Shown: positions 1 through 6,303 of the stretch, one piece after another
How the letters are laid out: every line of letters begins with the position of its first letter
How positions within the stretch are numbered: position 1 is the first letter of the stretch
NCBI GenBank assembly: GCA_030706665.1
Contig: JAUZOB010000076.1
Coordinates: 1 to 11,711 of the forward strand
DNA length: 11,711 nt
Origin: Bacteroidota bacterium
GTDB lineage: Bacteria; Bacteroidota; Bacteroidia; Bacteroidales; Prolixibacteraceae
Reading direction: 5' to 3'
Program-made: the position numbers and the translations under genes
Notes under the pieces: generated by a model
What the model saw: only the letters and a program-made list of their open reading frames with translations
The model's database searches: none
Told to the model about the DNA's origin: nothing

Positions 1-1338
1 AAACTTATTGGGATCATCTTTGAAAAAGCTCTCATGCATAAATCCGGTATCGGCATGAGTCCGTTTTAAAATGCGCAGACAATTCGCCATTTCAGCTTCA
101 TCAGTACTGGTAATAATACGCGAAGTTACCGACATAGGCCAAATATAATCCATTCCAATATGAGGCCCCCCGACTCCTTCACCATATTTTCCCTTGAAGA
201 AATATGGATTATGCTGACTCAATACAAATTTACGGGTTCGCTGATATAACGGGTCAGTTGTTTTCATTGCCCCCAGATAAGGCAAAGCTAACAAGCTTGG
301 AATGTTTGCATCATCCATACAGATCTGATTTCCAAAACCGTCAACTTCGTATGCCAGAATTTCTCCAAATATAGGATGAGTGTGCACGGCATATTTTTTC
401 AAAGCTTGTTCCACCTCTTTTGCAAAAGAGTCGCATTCCGCAGCAAACTCATGATCGCTAAAAATCTTAGAGCTCATTTCTGATAATTGCCGAAGGGATG
501 CCAATGCAAAATAATTCGATGGGATCAGGAAAAGGAAGATCGTTGAATCGTCAGAAGGACGGAATGCAGAACAGATTAACCCTACAGGTTTAACCGGGTT
601 TCCCCAACCTCCGCCCGGAACCGTATCGGTCGAAACAGTTGTTGTACGCATAAAAGAATAAGGGCCGCGATCCTTTTTCCGTTGTTGTTCACGGAATGTT
701 TTCACAATCAACTTCATCGCTTTCATCCACTCGGCATCAAAGCATGAGCTGTCACCGGTCATCTTCCAGTAATGATAAGCCAGACGGATCGGATAACAGA
801 GTGAATCAATCTCCCATTTGCGCTCATGAAGTTCATCCTTCATAGCCGTAATATCACTTTTCCAATCTGAATTCCCAGGTCCTTCATTAAACGCATTCGC
901 ATAAGGATCAATCTGAATGCACCATTTCTGTCGATTAATGACTCCCTGAATAAGTTTTTTCAACTCAGGGTCCTTGTTTATCAATGGCAAATAAGGCCAT
1001 ACCTGTGCAGTTGAATCCCGCAGCCACATTGCATCAATATCTCCTGTAATAACAAACGTATCAGGTTTGCCGTTTTTCTCTGAAAACCGAACCGTAGTGT
1101 CAAGGGTATTCGGGAAACAGTTTTCAAACATCCATGCTAATTCTTTATCCTTAATTGTTTTCTTAACGGATTCGATTTTAGCATCAACAGCTTTACTCAC
1201 AAATTTACGCTGATCCACAGGAGGACGATGCGTAATATATTCTTTATCAATAGTTATACCAGATGCCCACGATGGCATAGCCGCAATCCCGATACCGGCA
1301 ATGCCTGCATGTTTGAGAAAAGTTCTTCGATTTGTCAT
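1..1338 (-). CDS. GH125 family exo-alpha-mannosidase, 3' end cut by the window edge
   Basis: Reading the minus strand from the ATG at 1338 gives 446 residues open to the window edge. I assign it to glycoside hydrolase family 125 (formerly DUF1237), metal-independent exo-alpha-1,6-mannosidases that trim mannose from glycans. Supporting stretches are AMWLRDSTAQVWPY (103-116), NAFNEGPG (148-155), KWEIDSLCYPIRLAYHYW (174-191), PGGGWGNPVKPVG (241-253), FRPSDDST (259-266), MDDANIPSLLALPYLG (341-356) and GPHIGMDYIWPMS (391-403). D263/D264 and E436 are likely general acid and base: their spacing of about 173 residues matches the catalytic Asp/Glu pair I recall for a clostridial GH125. The N-terminus NRRTFLK (3-9), followed by a Gly/Ala-rich segment and SWAS, looks like a twin-arginine export signal. 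Family length suggests only some 30-40 residues are missing. It is transcribed away from everything else here, so no partner gene is visible. Family assignment is confident; exact linkage specificity is inferred. Confidence 0.9.
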   Translation of the reverse strand, partial: MTNRRTFLKHAGIAGIGIAAMPSWASGITIDKEYITHRPPVDQRKFVSKAVDAKIESVKKTIKDKELAWMFENCFPNTLDTTVRFSEKNGKPDTFVITGDIDAMWLRDSTAQVWPYLPLINKDPELKKLIQGVINRQKWCIQIDPYANAFNEGPGNSDWKSDITAMKDELHERKWEIDSLCYPIRLAYHYWKMTGDSSCFDAEWMKAMKLIVKTFREQQRKKDRGPYSFMRTTTVSTDTVPGGGWGNPVKPVGLICSAFRPSDDSTIFLFLIPSNYFALASLRQLSEMSSKIFSDHEFAAECDSFAKEVEQALKKYAVHTHPIFGEILAYEVDGFGNQICMDDANIPSLLALPYLGAMKTTDPLYQRTRKFVLSQHNPYFFKGKYGEGVGGPHIGMDYIWPMSVTSRIITSTDEAEMANCLRILKRTHADTGFMHESFFKDDPNKF

Positions 1339-1358
1339 GTTTGATGATTTGATTTTTT

Positions 1359-1366
1359 CAAAAATA
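1359..1366 (-). promoter_or_regulatory. possible -7 element for the GH125 gene
   Basis: The minus strand reads TATTTTTG, a full match to the Bacteroidota -7 consensus TAnnTTTG, ending 20 bases before the GH125 ATG. No good -33 TTTG is seen at the expected distance, so this is tentative. A second, weaker candidate on the same strand (ATTCTTTG near 1419-1426) has a TTTA 17 bases further upstream. Confidence 0.35.
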
Positions 1367-1654
1367 GCATATTTACAATCCGGAGATGCCCGACAATTCA
1401 GATTTCATCAACTAAATTCATTTTTACAAAGAATAAATAAGCCTGTTCCGGTAAATATTTCATAAAATTCAATCAACTAATTACCTACATCTTAACGCGT
1501 TCTACCAATGATGAGTTTCATTATTTCTACGCTTTTGTCAATCGGCTAATTATTTTGGCCTCGTTTTTGTATTCTTCTCATAAAATGCTTCTCAAAACGA
1601 AAGAGTGTAATATCTGAAAATCCAGGATGCATCACAACACTCCAATCAACAACG
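1367..1654. other. divergent intergenic spacer, no gene seen
   Basis: This AT-rich stretch lies between the divergent GH125 and beta-barrel genes. I see no coding frame with family features; the longest plus-strand candidate near 1628-1714 is about 28 codons and has no recognisable start context. There is no strong hairpin, long repeat or tRNA-like element. It probably holds only promoter and regulatory sequence for the two flanking genes. Confidence 0.5.
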
Positions 1655-1687
1655 TTTTCGAGAATTATCGGGAAATCGATATATTCA
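1655..1687 (+). promoter_or_regulatory. weak candidate promoter for the beta-barrel gene
   Basis: TTTTC at 1655-1659 could serve as -33 and TATATTCA at 1680-1687 as a degenerate -7 element, with a 20-base spacer. The -7 box matches only part of TAnnTTTG, so the call is weak. It would give a leader of about 44 nt before the ATG at 1738. Confidence 0.3.
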
Positions 1688-1737
1688 GAATAAAGATGCT
1701 TACAAATAAATGACAACAACAATAAATTAAATAAGAG

Positions 1738-2241
1738 ATGAAAAAATGTTTCTTACTACTCTCAATCCTTAGCTTAAGCGCATTCGGATTAAAAGCTCAG
1801 ACTTATGATCATAGTGTTGGGGTTCGGGTGGGATATTCATCAGGAATATTTTACCGCTACAATGTTAACTCCGAAAATTCGTACAGTGCTCTTTTGTCAT
1901 CAAGAGACAATGGACTTCAATTAACAGCTCTGCGCGAATTTAATCAAAAAGGGATATTCGGACTCCCTCAGGAATTTTCTTTGATATATGGATTTGGTGC
2001 TCATCTTGGATATACCCAATGGGATGTTACCTCTCTATATTATTACCCTGACGGAGTTTATACAGAACACAAATCTGCCGGAGTCGCAGGACTTGACGGA
2101 TTGGTAGGGCTTGAATACAATATCAATGAGATCCCCCTTTCGGTAGGACTTGAAATTAAGCCGTTCTTCGATTTTGGAGGAGAGCATAACTTTGAAGTCG
2201 TTCCTCAAGATATCGCACTTACTTTCAGATTCAATTTTTAA
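1738..2241 (+). CDS. small secreted outer-membrane beta-barrel-like protein, function unknown
   Basis: A 167-residue protein with a signal peptide: MKK, a hydrophobic core at about 5-17, then GLKAQ with likely cleavage around residues 20-21. The mature part is rich in Gly, Tyr and Phe and shows alternating amphipathic stretches such as VGVRVGYSSGIFYRYNV, YGFGAHLGYTQW and LSVGLEIKPFFDFGG. It ends in LTFRFNF, with the terminal Phe typical of outer-membrane barrels. The size fits an eight-stranded barrel. I do not recognise a named family and assign no function. The ATG follows an AAATAAGAG purine stretch and puts the signal peptide at the very N-terminus, which supports the start. It is monocistronic by context: a divergent gene lies upstream and a terminator about 80 bases downstream. 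A periplasmic beta-rich protein is the main alternative. Confidence 0.75.
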   Translation: MKKCFLLLSILSLSAFGLKAQTYDHSVGVRVGYSSGIFYRYNVNSENSYSALLSSRDNGLQLTALREFNQKGIFGLPQEFSLIYGFGAHLGYTQWDVTSLYYYPDGVYTEHKSAGVAGLDGLVGLEYNINEIPLSVGLEIKPFFDFGGEHNFEVVPQDIALTFRFNF

Positions 2242-2262
2242 TCATATTTCGGAAAAACAAAT

Positions 2263-2270
2263 TATTTTTG
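2263..2270 (+). promoter_or_regulatory. candidate -7 element just after the beta-barrel gene
   Basis: TATTTTTG matches TAnnTTTG fully and starts 21 bases after the stop codon of the preceding gene. The best -33 candidate, TTTA at 2237-2240, sits 22 bases upstream, which is slightly long. If active, transcription would begin near 2277, just before the first hairpin of the segment that follows. Confidence 0.35.
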
Positions 2271-2276
2271 CGTTAC

Positions 2277-2360
2277 AAATCAATTGCATGTCAGTTGCAA
2301 TAGATGAGAAAAAGCAATCACAGAGGCTGTCGTGAGTAATTATCCGACAGCCTTCTTCTT
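2277..2360 (+). ncRNA. possible small RNA of about 80 nt, or structured 3' UTR
   Basis: This segment holds two hairpins in a row. The first is ATTGCA (2283-2288) pairing with TGCAAT (2296-2301) around a 7-base loop. The second is a strong terminator hairpin at 2323-2354. With the TAnnTTTG match at 2263-2270 it has the form of a free-standing small RNA. It could equally be the 3' UTR of the upstream gene. A 15-codon frame (ATG at 2288, stop inside the terminator stem at 2333-2335) is also present, but nothing supports its translation. Confidence 0.25.
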
Positions 2361-2363
2361 TAT
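2323..2363 (+). terminator. rho-independent terminator after the beta-barrel gene
   Basis: GGCTGTCG (2325-2332) pairs perfectly with CGACAGCC (2345-2352), extended by an A-T and a G-U pair at the base, with a 12-base loop. The T-rich tail TTCTTCTTTATTT follows. It lies about 80 bases after the stop at 2241 and before the promoter candidate of the permease gene, so it separates the two transcription units. Confidence 0.75.
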
Positions 2364-2394
2364 TTCCAGCCAAGTGGCATTTTTTGTATTTTTA
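2363..2394 (+). promoter_or_regulatory. candidate promoter for the EamA permease gene
   Basis: TTTC at 2363-2366 and TATTTTTA at 2387-2394 (one mismatch to TAnnTTTG) are 20 bases apart. The implied start near 2400 leaves a leader of about 16 nt before the ATG at 2416, similar to the short leaders inferred for cmk and pfkA. GAAGG at 2408-2412 could act as a weak Shine-Dalgarno, although it is only 3 bases from the ATG. Confidence 0.45.
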
Positions 2395-2415
2395 GGGATA
2401 ATTTTTTGAAGGTCT

Positions 2416-3324
2416 ATGTATATTACTAAAAGAGGAAGGATATACCTGGCAGTTATCTTTTCGATGGTCTGTTGGAGCTTTTCGTTTGTATGGGTAAAAG
2501 TTGTTTATGTCAGCTATAAACCGATAACAACAGTACTGTTCCGTTTAATCATCTCATCCGTATTACTTTTTGCCTTCGGAATAATTTGTAAAAAGCTTGA
2601 CAAACCCGATCGGAAAGGATTCTTAAACCTGATGCTTCTCGCCTTTTTCGAGCCATTTCTCTACTTTATGGGCGAAAGCTTCGGAATGCAATATGTATCT
2701 TCAACTTTGGGATCTGTCATCGTTTCAACAATCCCGCTGTTTACTCCCATTACAGCGTGGTATCTATATCGGGAAAAACTAAGTATCCGTAATTTTATCG
2801 GACTTCTGGTTTCATTCTTAGGAGTAGGAATTGTTGTTCTGAATAAAGACTTCTCGCTACAAATCTCAACAGCTGGCTTCATGTTGATGTTTCTTGCCGT
2901 TCTTTCTGCAATTGGCTATAGTGCAGTACTAAAAAAGGCGTCCTATCAATACAATCCTTTAACCGTTATTGCGTATCAGAATTTTATCGGCATATTTTAC
3001 TTCCTTCCTTTCTGGCTGATATTTGACGTGAATGATTTCATGCATACTCCTTTTAACGGAAATGCGATGTGGGCCATTTTTAAACTTGCAGTCTTTGCCT
3101 CATCTCTTGCTTTTATTCTCTACACTTATGCAATCAGGCATCTGGGAATCAATAAAGCCAATATATTTACCAATACCATTCCGGTCTTTACCGCTATTTT
3201 TGCATTTTTTATTCTTGAAGAAGAGCTAAACCTCAGAAAACTGATCGGAATAAGTGTCGTAATCGGAGGCTTATTTTTATCTCAATTAAAGTCAAATCAA
3301 GAAACCATTGAACAGATAGCATAA
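2416..3324 (+). CDS. EamA/DMT-family permease
   Basis: A 302-residue inner-membrane protein of the drug/metabolite transporter superfamily, with two tandem EamA repeats (about residues 10-142 and 155-293) and about ten predicted transmembrane helices. Characteristic features are the N-terminal AVIFSMVCWSFSFVWVK helix, the end of repeat 1 (YLYREKLSIRNFIGLLVSFLG) and its equivalent in repeat 2 (FFILEEELNLRKLIGISVVIGG), where an acidic EEEL replaces REKL. Members export or import amino acids, nucleotide-related metabolites or drugs. The substrate cannot be read from sequence and no neighbour suggests one. The length is normal for the family and no helix is obviously missing. It is flanked by a terminator upstream and non-coding DNA downstream, so it is probably transcribed alone. 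Confidence 0.9.
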   Translation: MYITKRGRIYLAVIFSMVCWSFSFVWVKVVYVSYKPITTVLFRLIISSVLLFAFGIICKKLDKPDRKGFLNLMLLAFFEPFLYFMGESFGMQYVSSTLGSVIVSTIPLFTPITAWYLYREKLSIRNFIGLLVSFLGVGIVVLNKDFSLQISTAGFMLMFLAVLSAIGYSAVLKKASYQYNPLTVIAYQNFIGIFYFLPFWLIFDVNDFMHTPFNGNAMWAIFKLAVFASSLAFILYTYAIRHLGINKANIFTNTIPVFTAIFAFFILEEELNLRKLIGISVVIGGLFLSQLKSNQETIEQIA

Positions 3325-3420
3325 AATATCACATCGATGATTGAAAAGTAAAACACGACCTTTCGCTGTCAATGGTTAGATTCTAATTCCACACTAGAAT
3401 ATGAAGAATGTTTCAACGTT

Positions 3421-3447
3421 CAGAATAAGCTTTGATTCTGCCTTTTA
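3421..3447 (+). terminator. weak possible terminator after the permease gene
   Basis: CAGAAT (3421-3426) pairs with ATTCTG (3435-3440) around an 8-base loop, followed by CCTTTTA. The stem is short and AT-rich, so the call is tentative. Another 6-bp hairpin without a T-tail (ATTCTA near 3390, TAGAAT near 3405) lies just upstream. Confidence 0.3.
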
Positions 3448-3529
3448 TCATCTCAAAAACAGTTAAATATATTTTCTGTCTCATCCTTTTTTTCTAGCGG
3501 AGCCGGATGTCAACACAAATAAAAATGCC

Positions 3530-3559
3530 TTTCGTTCATCCTTTTTTGAACTATCTTTG
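3530..3559 (+). promoter_or_regulatory. candidate promoter for cmk-ispH
   Basis: TTTC at 3530-3533, an 18-base spacer and TATCTTTG at 3552-3559 (full TAnnTTTG match) fit the Bacteroidota promoter pattern. The implied transcription start near 3566 lies downstream of an in-frame GTG at 3559. That makes the ATG at 3580 the likely start of cmk, with a leader of only about 14 nt. Confidence 0.6.
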
Positions 3560-3579
3560 TGCAAAAACCTTTATATCGT

Positions 3580-4287
3580 ATGCAATCGAAACAAATCATC
3601 ATAGCCATCGATGGCTTTTCTTCTTGTGGTAAAAGCACTGTAGCAAAACAAGTTGCCCGCATCTTAGGATATAACTATATTGATACGGGGGCAATGTACC
3701 GTGCCATTACCTTATTTTGTCTCAGAAATGAGCTCATTGAGAATCAAAAGGTACGCGAAGATGAATTGATCAATCGATTAGATGATATTCATATTGAATT
3801 CAGATTCAACGCAGAACTTCAACGAAGCGAGACTATTCTGAATGGAGAGAATGTAGAAGAAGAAATTCGTCAGCTTCCTGTATCTGAAAATGTCAGTCAG
3901 GTAAGCACCATCGGTGAGGTTCGTAAGAAAATGGTAAGACTTCAACAGGAGATGGGAAGTAAAAAGGGGATTGTGATGGACGGGCGTGATATTGGCACTG
4001 TTGTCTTTCCTAACGCAGAACTTAAGATTTTCATGACTGCATCGCCAAGAGTAAGGGCACAAAGACGTTATGACGAGCTAATGGGCAAAGGTCAGGAAGT
4101 ATCACTCGATGAAATTATTTCGAATATTGAGATGCGCGACCATATTGATCAAACCCGTGAAGAAAGCCCTTTAAGAAGAGCAGATGATGCTCTAATCCTT
4201 GACAACAGCCACCTTACTCATGAAGAACAGCTTCAATGGGTGATTGATCGGGTAAATAAAGCATTAGAGAATGAAAATTGTCATTGA
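3580..4287 (+). CDS. cmk: cytidylate kinase (CMP/dCMP kinase)
   Basis: A 235-residue cytosolic P-loop kinase that phosphorylates CMP and dCMP to the diphosphates using ATP, in pyrimidine salvage and nucleotide supply. With the ATG at 3580 as residue 1, the Walker A loop is GFSSCGKST (12-20, Lys18). The substrate-binding DTGAMYRA follows at 35-42, then MDGRDIGTVVFPNAELKIFM, and near the C-terminus the lid motif REESPLRRADDALILDNS. These are standard for bacterial Cmk, as is the length. A longer reading from GTG at 3559 would add seven residues, but that codon overlaps the predicted -7 element and would not be transcribed. The 3' end overlaps ispH by 17 nt, implying one operon and possibly coupled translation. 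Confidence 0.95.
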   Translation: MQSKQIIIAIDGFSSCGKSTVAKQVARILGYNYIDTGAMYRAITLFCLRNELIENQKVREDELINRLDDIHIEFRFNAELQRSETILNGENVEEEIRQLPVSENVSQVSTIGEVRKKMVRLQQEMGSKKGIVMDGRDIGTVVFPNAELKIFMTASPRVRAQRRYDELMGKGQEVSLDEIISNIEMRDHIDQTREESPLRRADDALILDNSHLTHEEQLQWVIDRVNKALENENCH

Positions 4288-5140
4288 TAAAAAATCAGGA
4301 TTCTGTTTTGGTGTGATCAATGCCATACGAATGGCAGAAGAAGCGCTGACAAAAGAAGATAAACTTTATTGTCTGGGCGATATCGTGCACAATAACATGG
4401 AGGTTGACCGACTTAGAAAAGCCGGACTTGAAACCATTACCCATGATCAATATTTTCAACTTTCAAATTGCAAAGTATTAATCAGGGCACATGGAGAACC
4501 TCCCCGTGTTTACGACCATGCCCGGGAGAATAATATTGAACTGATCGATGCAACCTGCCCTGTTGTTTTACAGCTTCAAAAAAGGATCCGGAAAAGTTAT
4601 GATGAAATCAAACCGAAAGGTGGTTTGATTGTTATTTATGGTAAAAAGGGACATGCTGAAGTCAATGGATTAAATGGTCAAATCAACGGAGATGCATTGA
4701 TCATTGAATCACTGGATGATTTGGACACCTTAAATTTTGAACAGCCGATTCGTCTATTTTCTCAAACGACCAAATCAATTGAAGGGTTTGAACAAGTCGC
4801 ATCTAAAATCATGGAGCAAACATCAAACCCTTTACAAGTTAAGATCAATGACACGATCTGCCGTCAGGTTGCAAATCGCGTTCCGCAGGTTCGTGAATTT
4901 GCCAAACAATTTGAAGTTGTCATTTTCGTAAGTGGAAGAAAGAGTTCAAACGGGAAACTGCTTTATGAAGTTTGTAAAAAGCAGAATCCCAATACATATA
5001 TGGTATCCGAGCCGGAAGAATTAGATCGTCATTGGTTTGACAATATAGAGTCAGTAGGAATATGTGGCGCTACGTCTACCCCTCATTGGTTAATGGAGAG
5101 TATTGCTGCAGAAATAGAACATATTTCAAATATGAAATAA
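4271..5140 (+). CDS. ispH: 4-hydroxy-3-methylbut-2-enyl diphosphate reductase
   Basis: A 289-residue iron-sulfur enzyme for the last step of the MEP (non-mevalonate) isoprenoid pathway, reducing HMBPP to IPP and DMAPP. The three cluster-binding cysteines are present at C12 (GFCFGV), C96 (DATCPVV) and C197 (NDTICRQVANR), the same positions I recall for the E. coli protein. Other active-site residues are H74 in AHGEPP, E130 in GHAEVNG, S225/N227 in GRKSSNGK and S269 in GATSTPHWL. It is a stand-alone IspH without the C-terminal S1 domains fused to it in some Firmicutes. The ATG at 4271 lies inside the end of cmk in another frame and gives the canonical N-terminus MKIVIDKKSGFCFGV. It shares a transcript with cmk and is followed by pfkA, which appears to have its own promoter. 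Confidence 0.97.
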   Translation: MKIVIDKKSGFCFGVINAIRMAEEALTKEDKLYCLGDIVHNNMEVDRLRKAGLETITHDQYFQLSNCKVLIRAHGEPPRVYDHARENNIELIDATCPVVLQLQKRIRKSYDEIKPKGGLIVIYGKKGHAEVNGLNGQINGDALIIESLDDLDTLNFEQPIRLFSQTTKSIEGFEQVASKIMEQTSNPLQVKINDTICRQVANRVPQVREFAKQFEVVIFVSGRKSSNGKLLYEVCKKQNPNTYMVSEPEELDRHWFDNIESVGICGATSTPHWLMESIAAEIEHISNMK

Positions 5141-5168
5141 TTCTGATATCTTAGTGATATAAATTATT
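5136..5168 (+). other. AT-rich interrupted hairpin over the ispH stop codon
   Basis: AATAATT (5136-5142) pairs with AATTATT (5162-5168), and inside it ATATC (5146-5150) pairs with GATAT (5156-5160) around a 5-base loop. The stem is almost entirely A-T pairs and lacks an adjacent T-tract. It may protect or mark the 3' end of the cmk-ispH message, or be chance in AT-rich DNA. Confidence 0.25.
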
Positions 5169-5174
5169 CACAAG

Positions 5175-5203
5175 TTTTCATTAACTTACGTTGTATATAT
5201 TTG
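5175..5203 (+). promoter_or_regulatory. candidate promoter for pfkA
   Basis: TTTTC at 5175-5179 and TATATTTG at 5196-5203 (full TAnnTTTG match) are 16 bases apart. Transcription would start near 5210, leaving about 17 nt of leader to the ATG at 5227. An in-frame TTG at 5191 lies within this promoter, so the longer reading from it is unlikely to be made. Confidence 0.55.
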
Positions 5204-5226
5204 CACAAAACCATTTTAATCTAACA

Positions 5227-6237
5227 ATGGAAGAATCTTCAATGACTCAAACAACAAGTAAAATCAAGAAAATAGGGGTATTTACATCAGGAGGAGATGC
5301 TCCGGGAATGAATGCAGCAATTCGTGCTGTCACACGTGCTGCTATTGCAAACGAACTGGAAGTTGTCGGAATCCGATATGGCTATCAGGGTATGATTAAC
5401 GGAGATATCATCCCTCTCCATTCAGCTGATGTCAGTGGTATTCTTCAACAGGGGGGTACTATTCTAAAGACTGCCAGGAGTCAGGAATTCAGAACTCCTG
5501 AAGGAAGAAAAACGGCTTACGATAATTTAAAGGCTCATGAAGTTGATGCACTTGTTGTAATCGGTGGCGATGGTTCTTTTACCGGAGCTTCAATTTTTTC
5601 AAAAGAGTATGACATTCCGATTGTAGGGATACCCGGAACCATCGATAACGATATGTACGGTACTGATTACACCATCGGGTACGATACAGCGGTGAACACA
5701 GTAATCAATGCTGTTGACAAAATAAAAGACACTGCCAGTTCTCATGGTAGAATCTTTTTTGTAGAAGTAATGGGACGCGAAGCAGGTTTGCTTGCATTAA
5801 GCAGTGGAATTGCCTGTGGTGCTGAAGTAATTATTATTCCTGAAGATGCTTCTGGTGCTGAAGATCTAAAAAATTTCCTCACCAAAGGATACCAAAAGAA
5901 GAAAACCAGCGGTATTATTATCGTAGCTGAAGGAGATAAAGCCGGCGGTGCAATTAAACTTGCTGAAAAAGTAACAAAAGAACACCCTGATCTTGATGTA
6001 AGATTTTCCATTCTGGGGCATATGCAACGTGGTGGAACACCATCTGCAAAAGATCGTATTGCTGCGACCCAAATGGGAGTAGCTGCTGTTGAAGCTCTAC
6101 TGGATGATCAGAAAAGTGTTATGATCGGATTTCAAAACGACAAAATCGTTCATGTTCCATTCAACAAGACAGTAAAAGCACATCGCCCGATTGATGAGAA
6201 CCTCGTGAAGATTCAGCGTATTCTCAATATTTGGTAA
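5227..6237 (+). CDS. pfkA: ATP-dependent 6-phosphofructokinase
   Basis: A 336-residue cytosolic enzyme of glycolysis converting fructose 6-phosphate to fructose 1,6-bisphosphate. The nucleotide-binding start is IGVFTSGGDAPGMNAAIRAV (16-35). GGDGS at 113-117 and PGTIDND at 136-142 carry the glycines (G116, G137) that mark ATP users; pyrophosphate-dependent enzymes usually have Asp and Lys there. D140 is the expected catalytic base, and VMGREAG (181-187) binds the sugar phosphate. The length is slightly above the usual 320, owing to an N-terminal extension. The ATG at 5227 is preferred because the upstream in-frame TTG (5191) lies in the promoter. The ATG at 5242 (331 residues) is also possible. 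No clear Shine-Dalgarno decides between them. The gene ends in a strong terminator and is probably monocistronic. Confidence 0.95.
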   Translation: MEESSMTQTTSKIKKIGVFTSGGDAPGMNAAIRAVTRAAIANELEVVGIRYGYQGMINGDIIPLHSADVSGILQQGGTILKTARSQEFRTPEGRKTAYDNLKAHEVDALVVIGGDGSFTGASIFSKEYDIPIVGIPGTIDNDMYGTDYTIGYDTAVNTVINAVDKIKDTASSHGRIFFVEVMGREAGLLALSSGIACGAEVIIIPEDASGAEDLKNFLTKGYQKKKTSGIIIVAEGDKAGGAIKLAEKVTKEHPDLDVRFSILGHMQRGGTPSAKDRIAATQMGVAAVEALLDDQKSVMIGFQNDKIVHVPFNKTVKAHRPIDENLVKIQRILNIW

Positions 6238-6261
6238 ACACTATTCTTCTCTATAATTTAG
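6230..6261 (+). promoter_or_regulatory. weak candidate promoter for priA
   Basis: TTTG at 6230-6233, overlapping the end of pfkA, and TAATTTAG at 6254-6261 (one mismatch to TAnnTTTG) are 20 bases apart. Transcription would begin near 6267, inside the 5' arm of the pfkA terminator, so the new transcript could not form the full terminator stem. No other candidate fits between the terminator and priA. Confidence 0.35.
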
Positions 6262-6262
6262 G

Positions 6263-6296
6263 AGCTGTTTTCGGAATCCCGGAAACAGCTTTTTTT
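6263..6296 (+). terminator. strong rho-independent terminator of pfkA
   Basis: AGCTGTTTTCGG (6263-6274) pairs with CCGGAAACAGCT (6279-6290) over 12 bp with one G-U wobble, a 4-base AATC loop and a run of seven T at 6290-6296. It begins about 25 bases after the pfkA stop and ends only 7 bases before the priA start codon. Confidence 0.9.
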
Positions 6297-6303
6297 ATGC
6301 TCT

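Noticed and set aside
1628..1714. 28-codon plus-strand frame in the divergent spacer
   Set aside because: It is short, has no ribosome binding site or family features, and overlaps the candidate promoter of the next gene.
2288..2335. 15-codon frame ending in the terminator stem, possible leader peptide attenuating the permease
   Set aside because: Codon content is not enriched for any amino acid, no alternative antiterminator pairing is seen, and the permease has its own promoter candidate after the terminator.
5333..5338. CACGTG core inside pfkA, possible parS
   Set aside because: The flanks do not match TGTTnCACGTGnAACA; the right half in particular is unrelated, and it lies in a conserved coding stretch.
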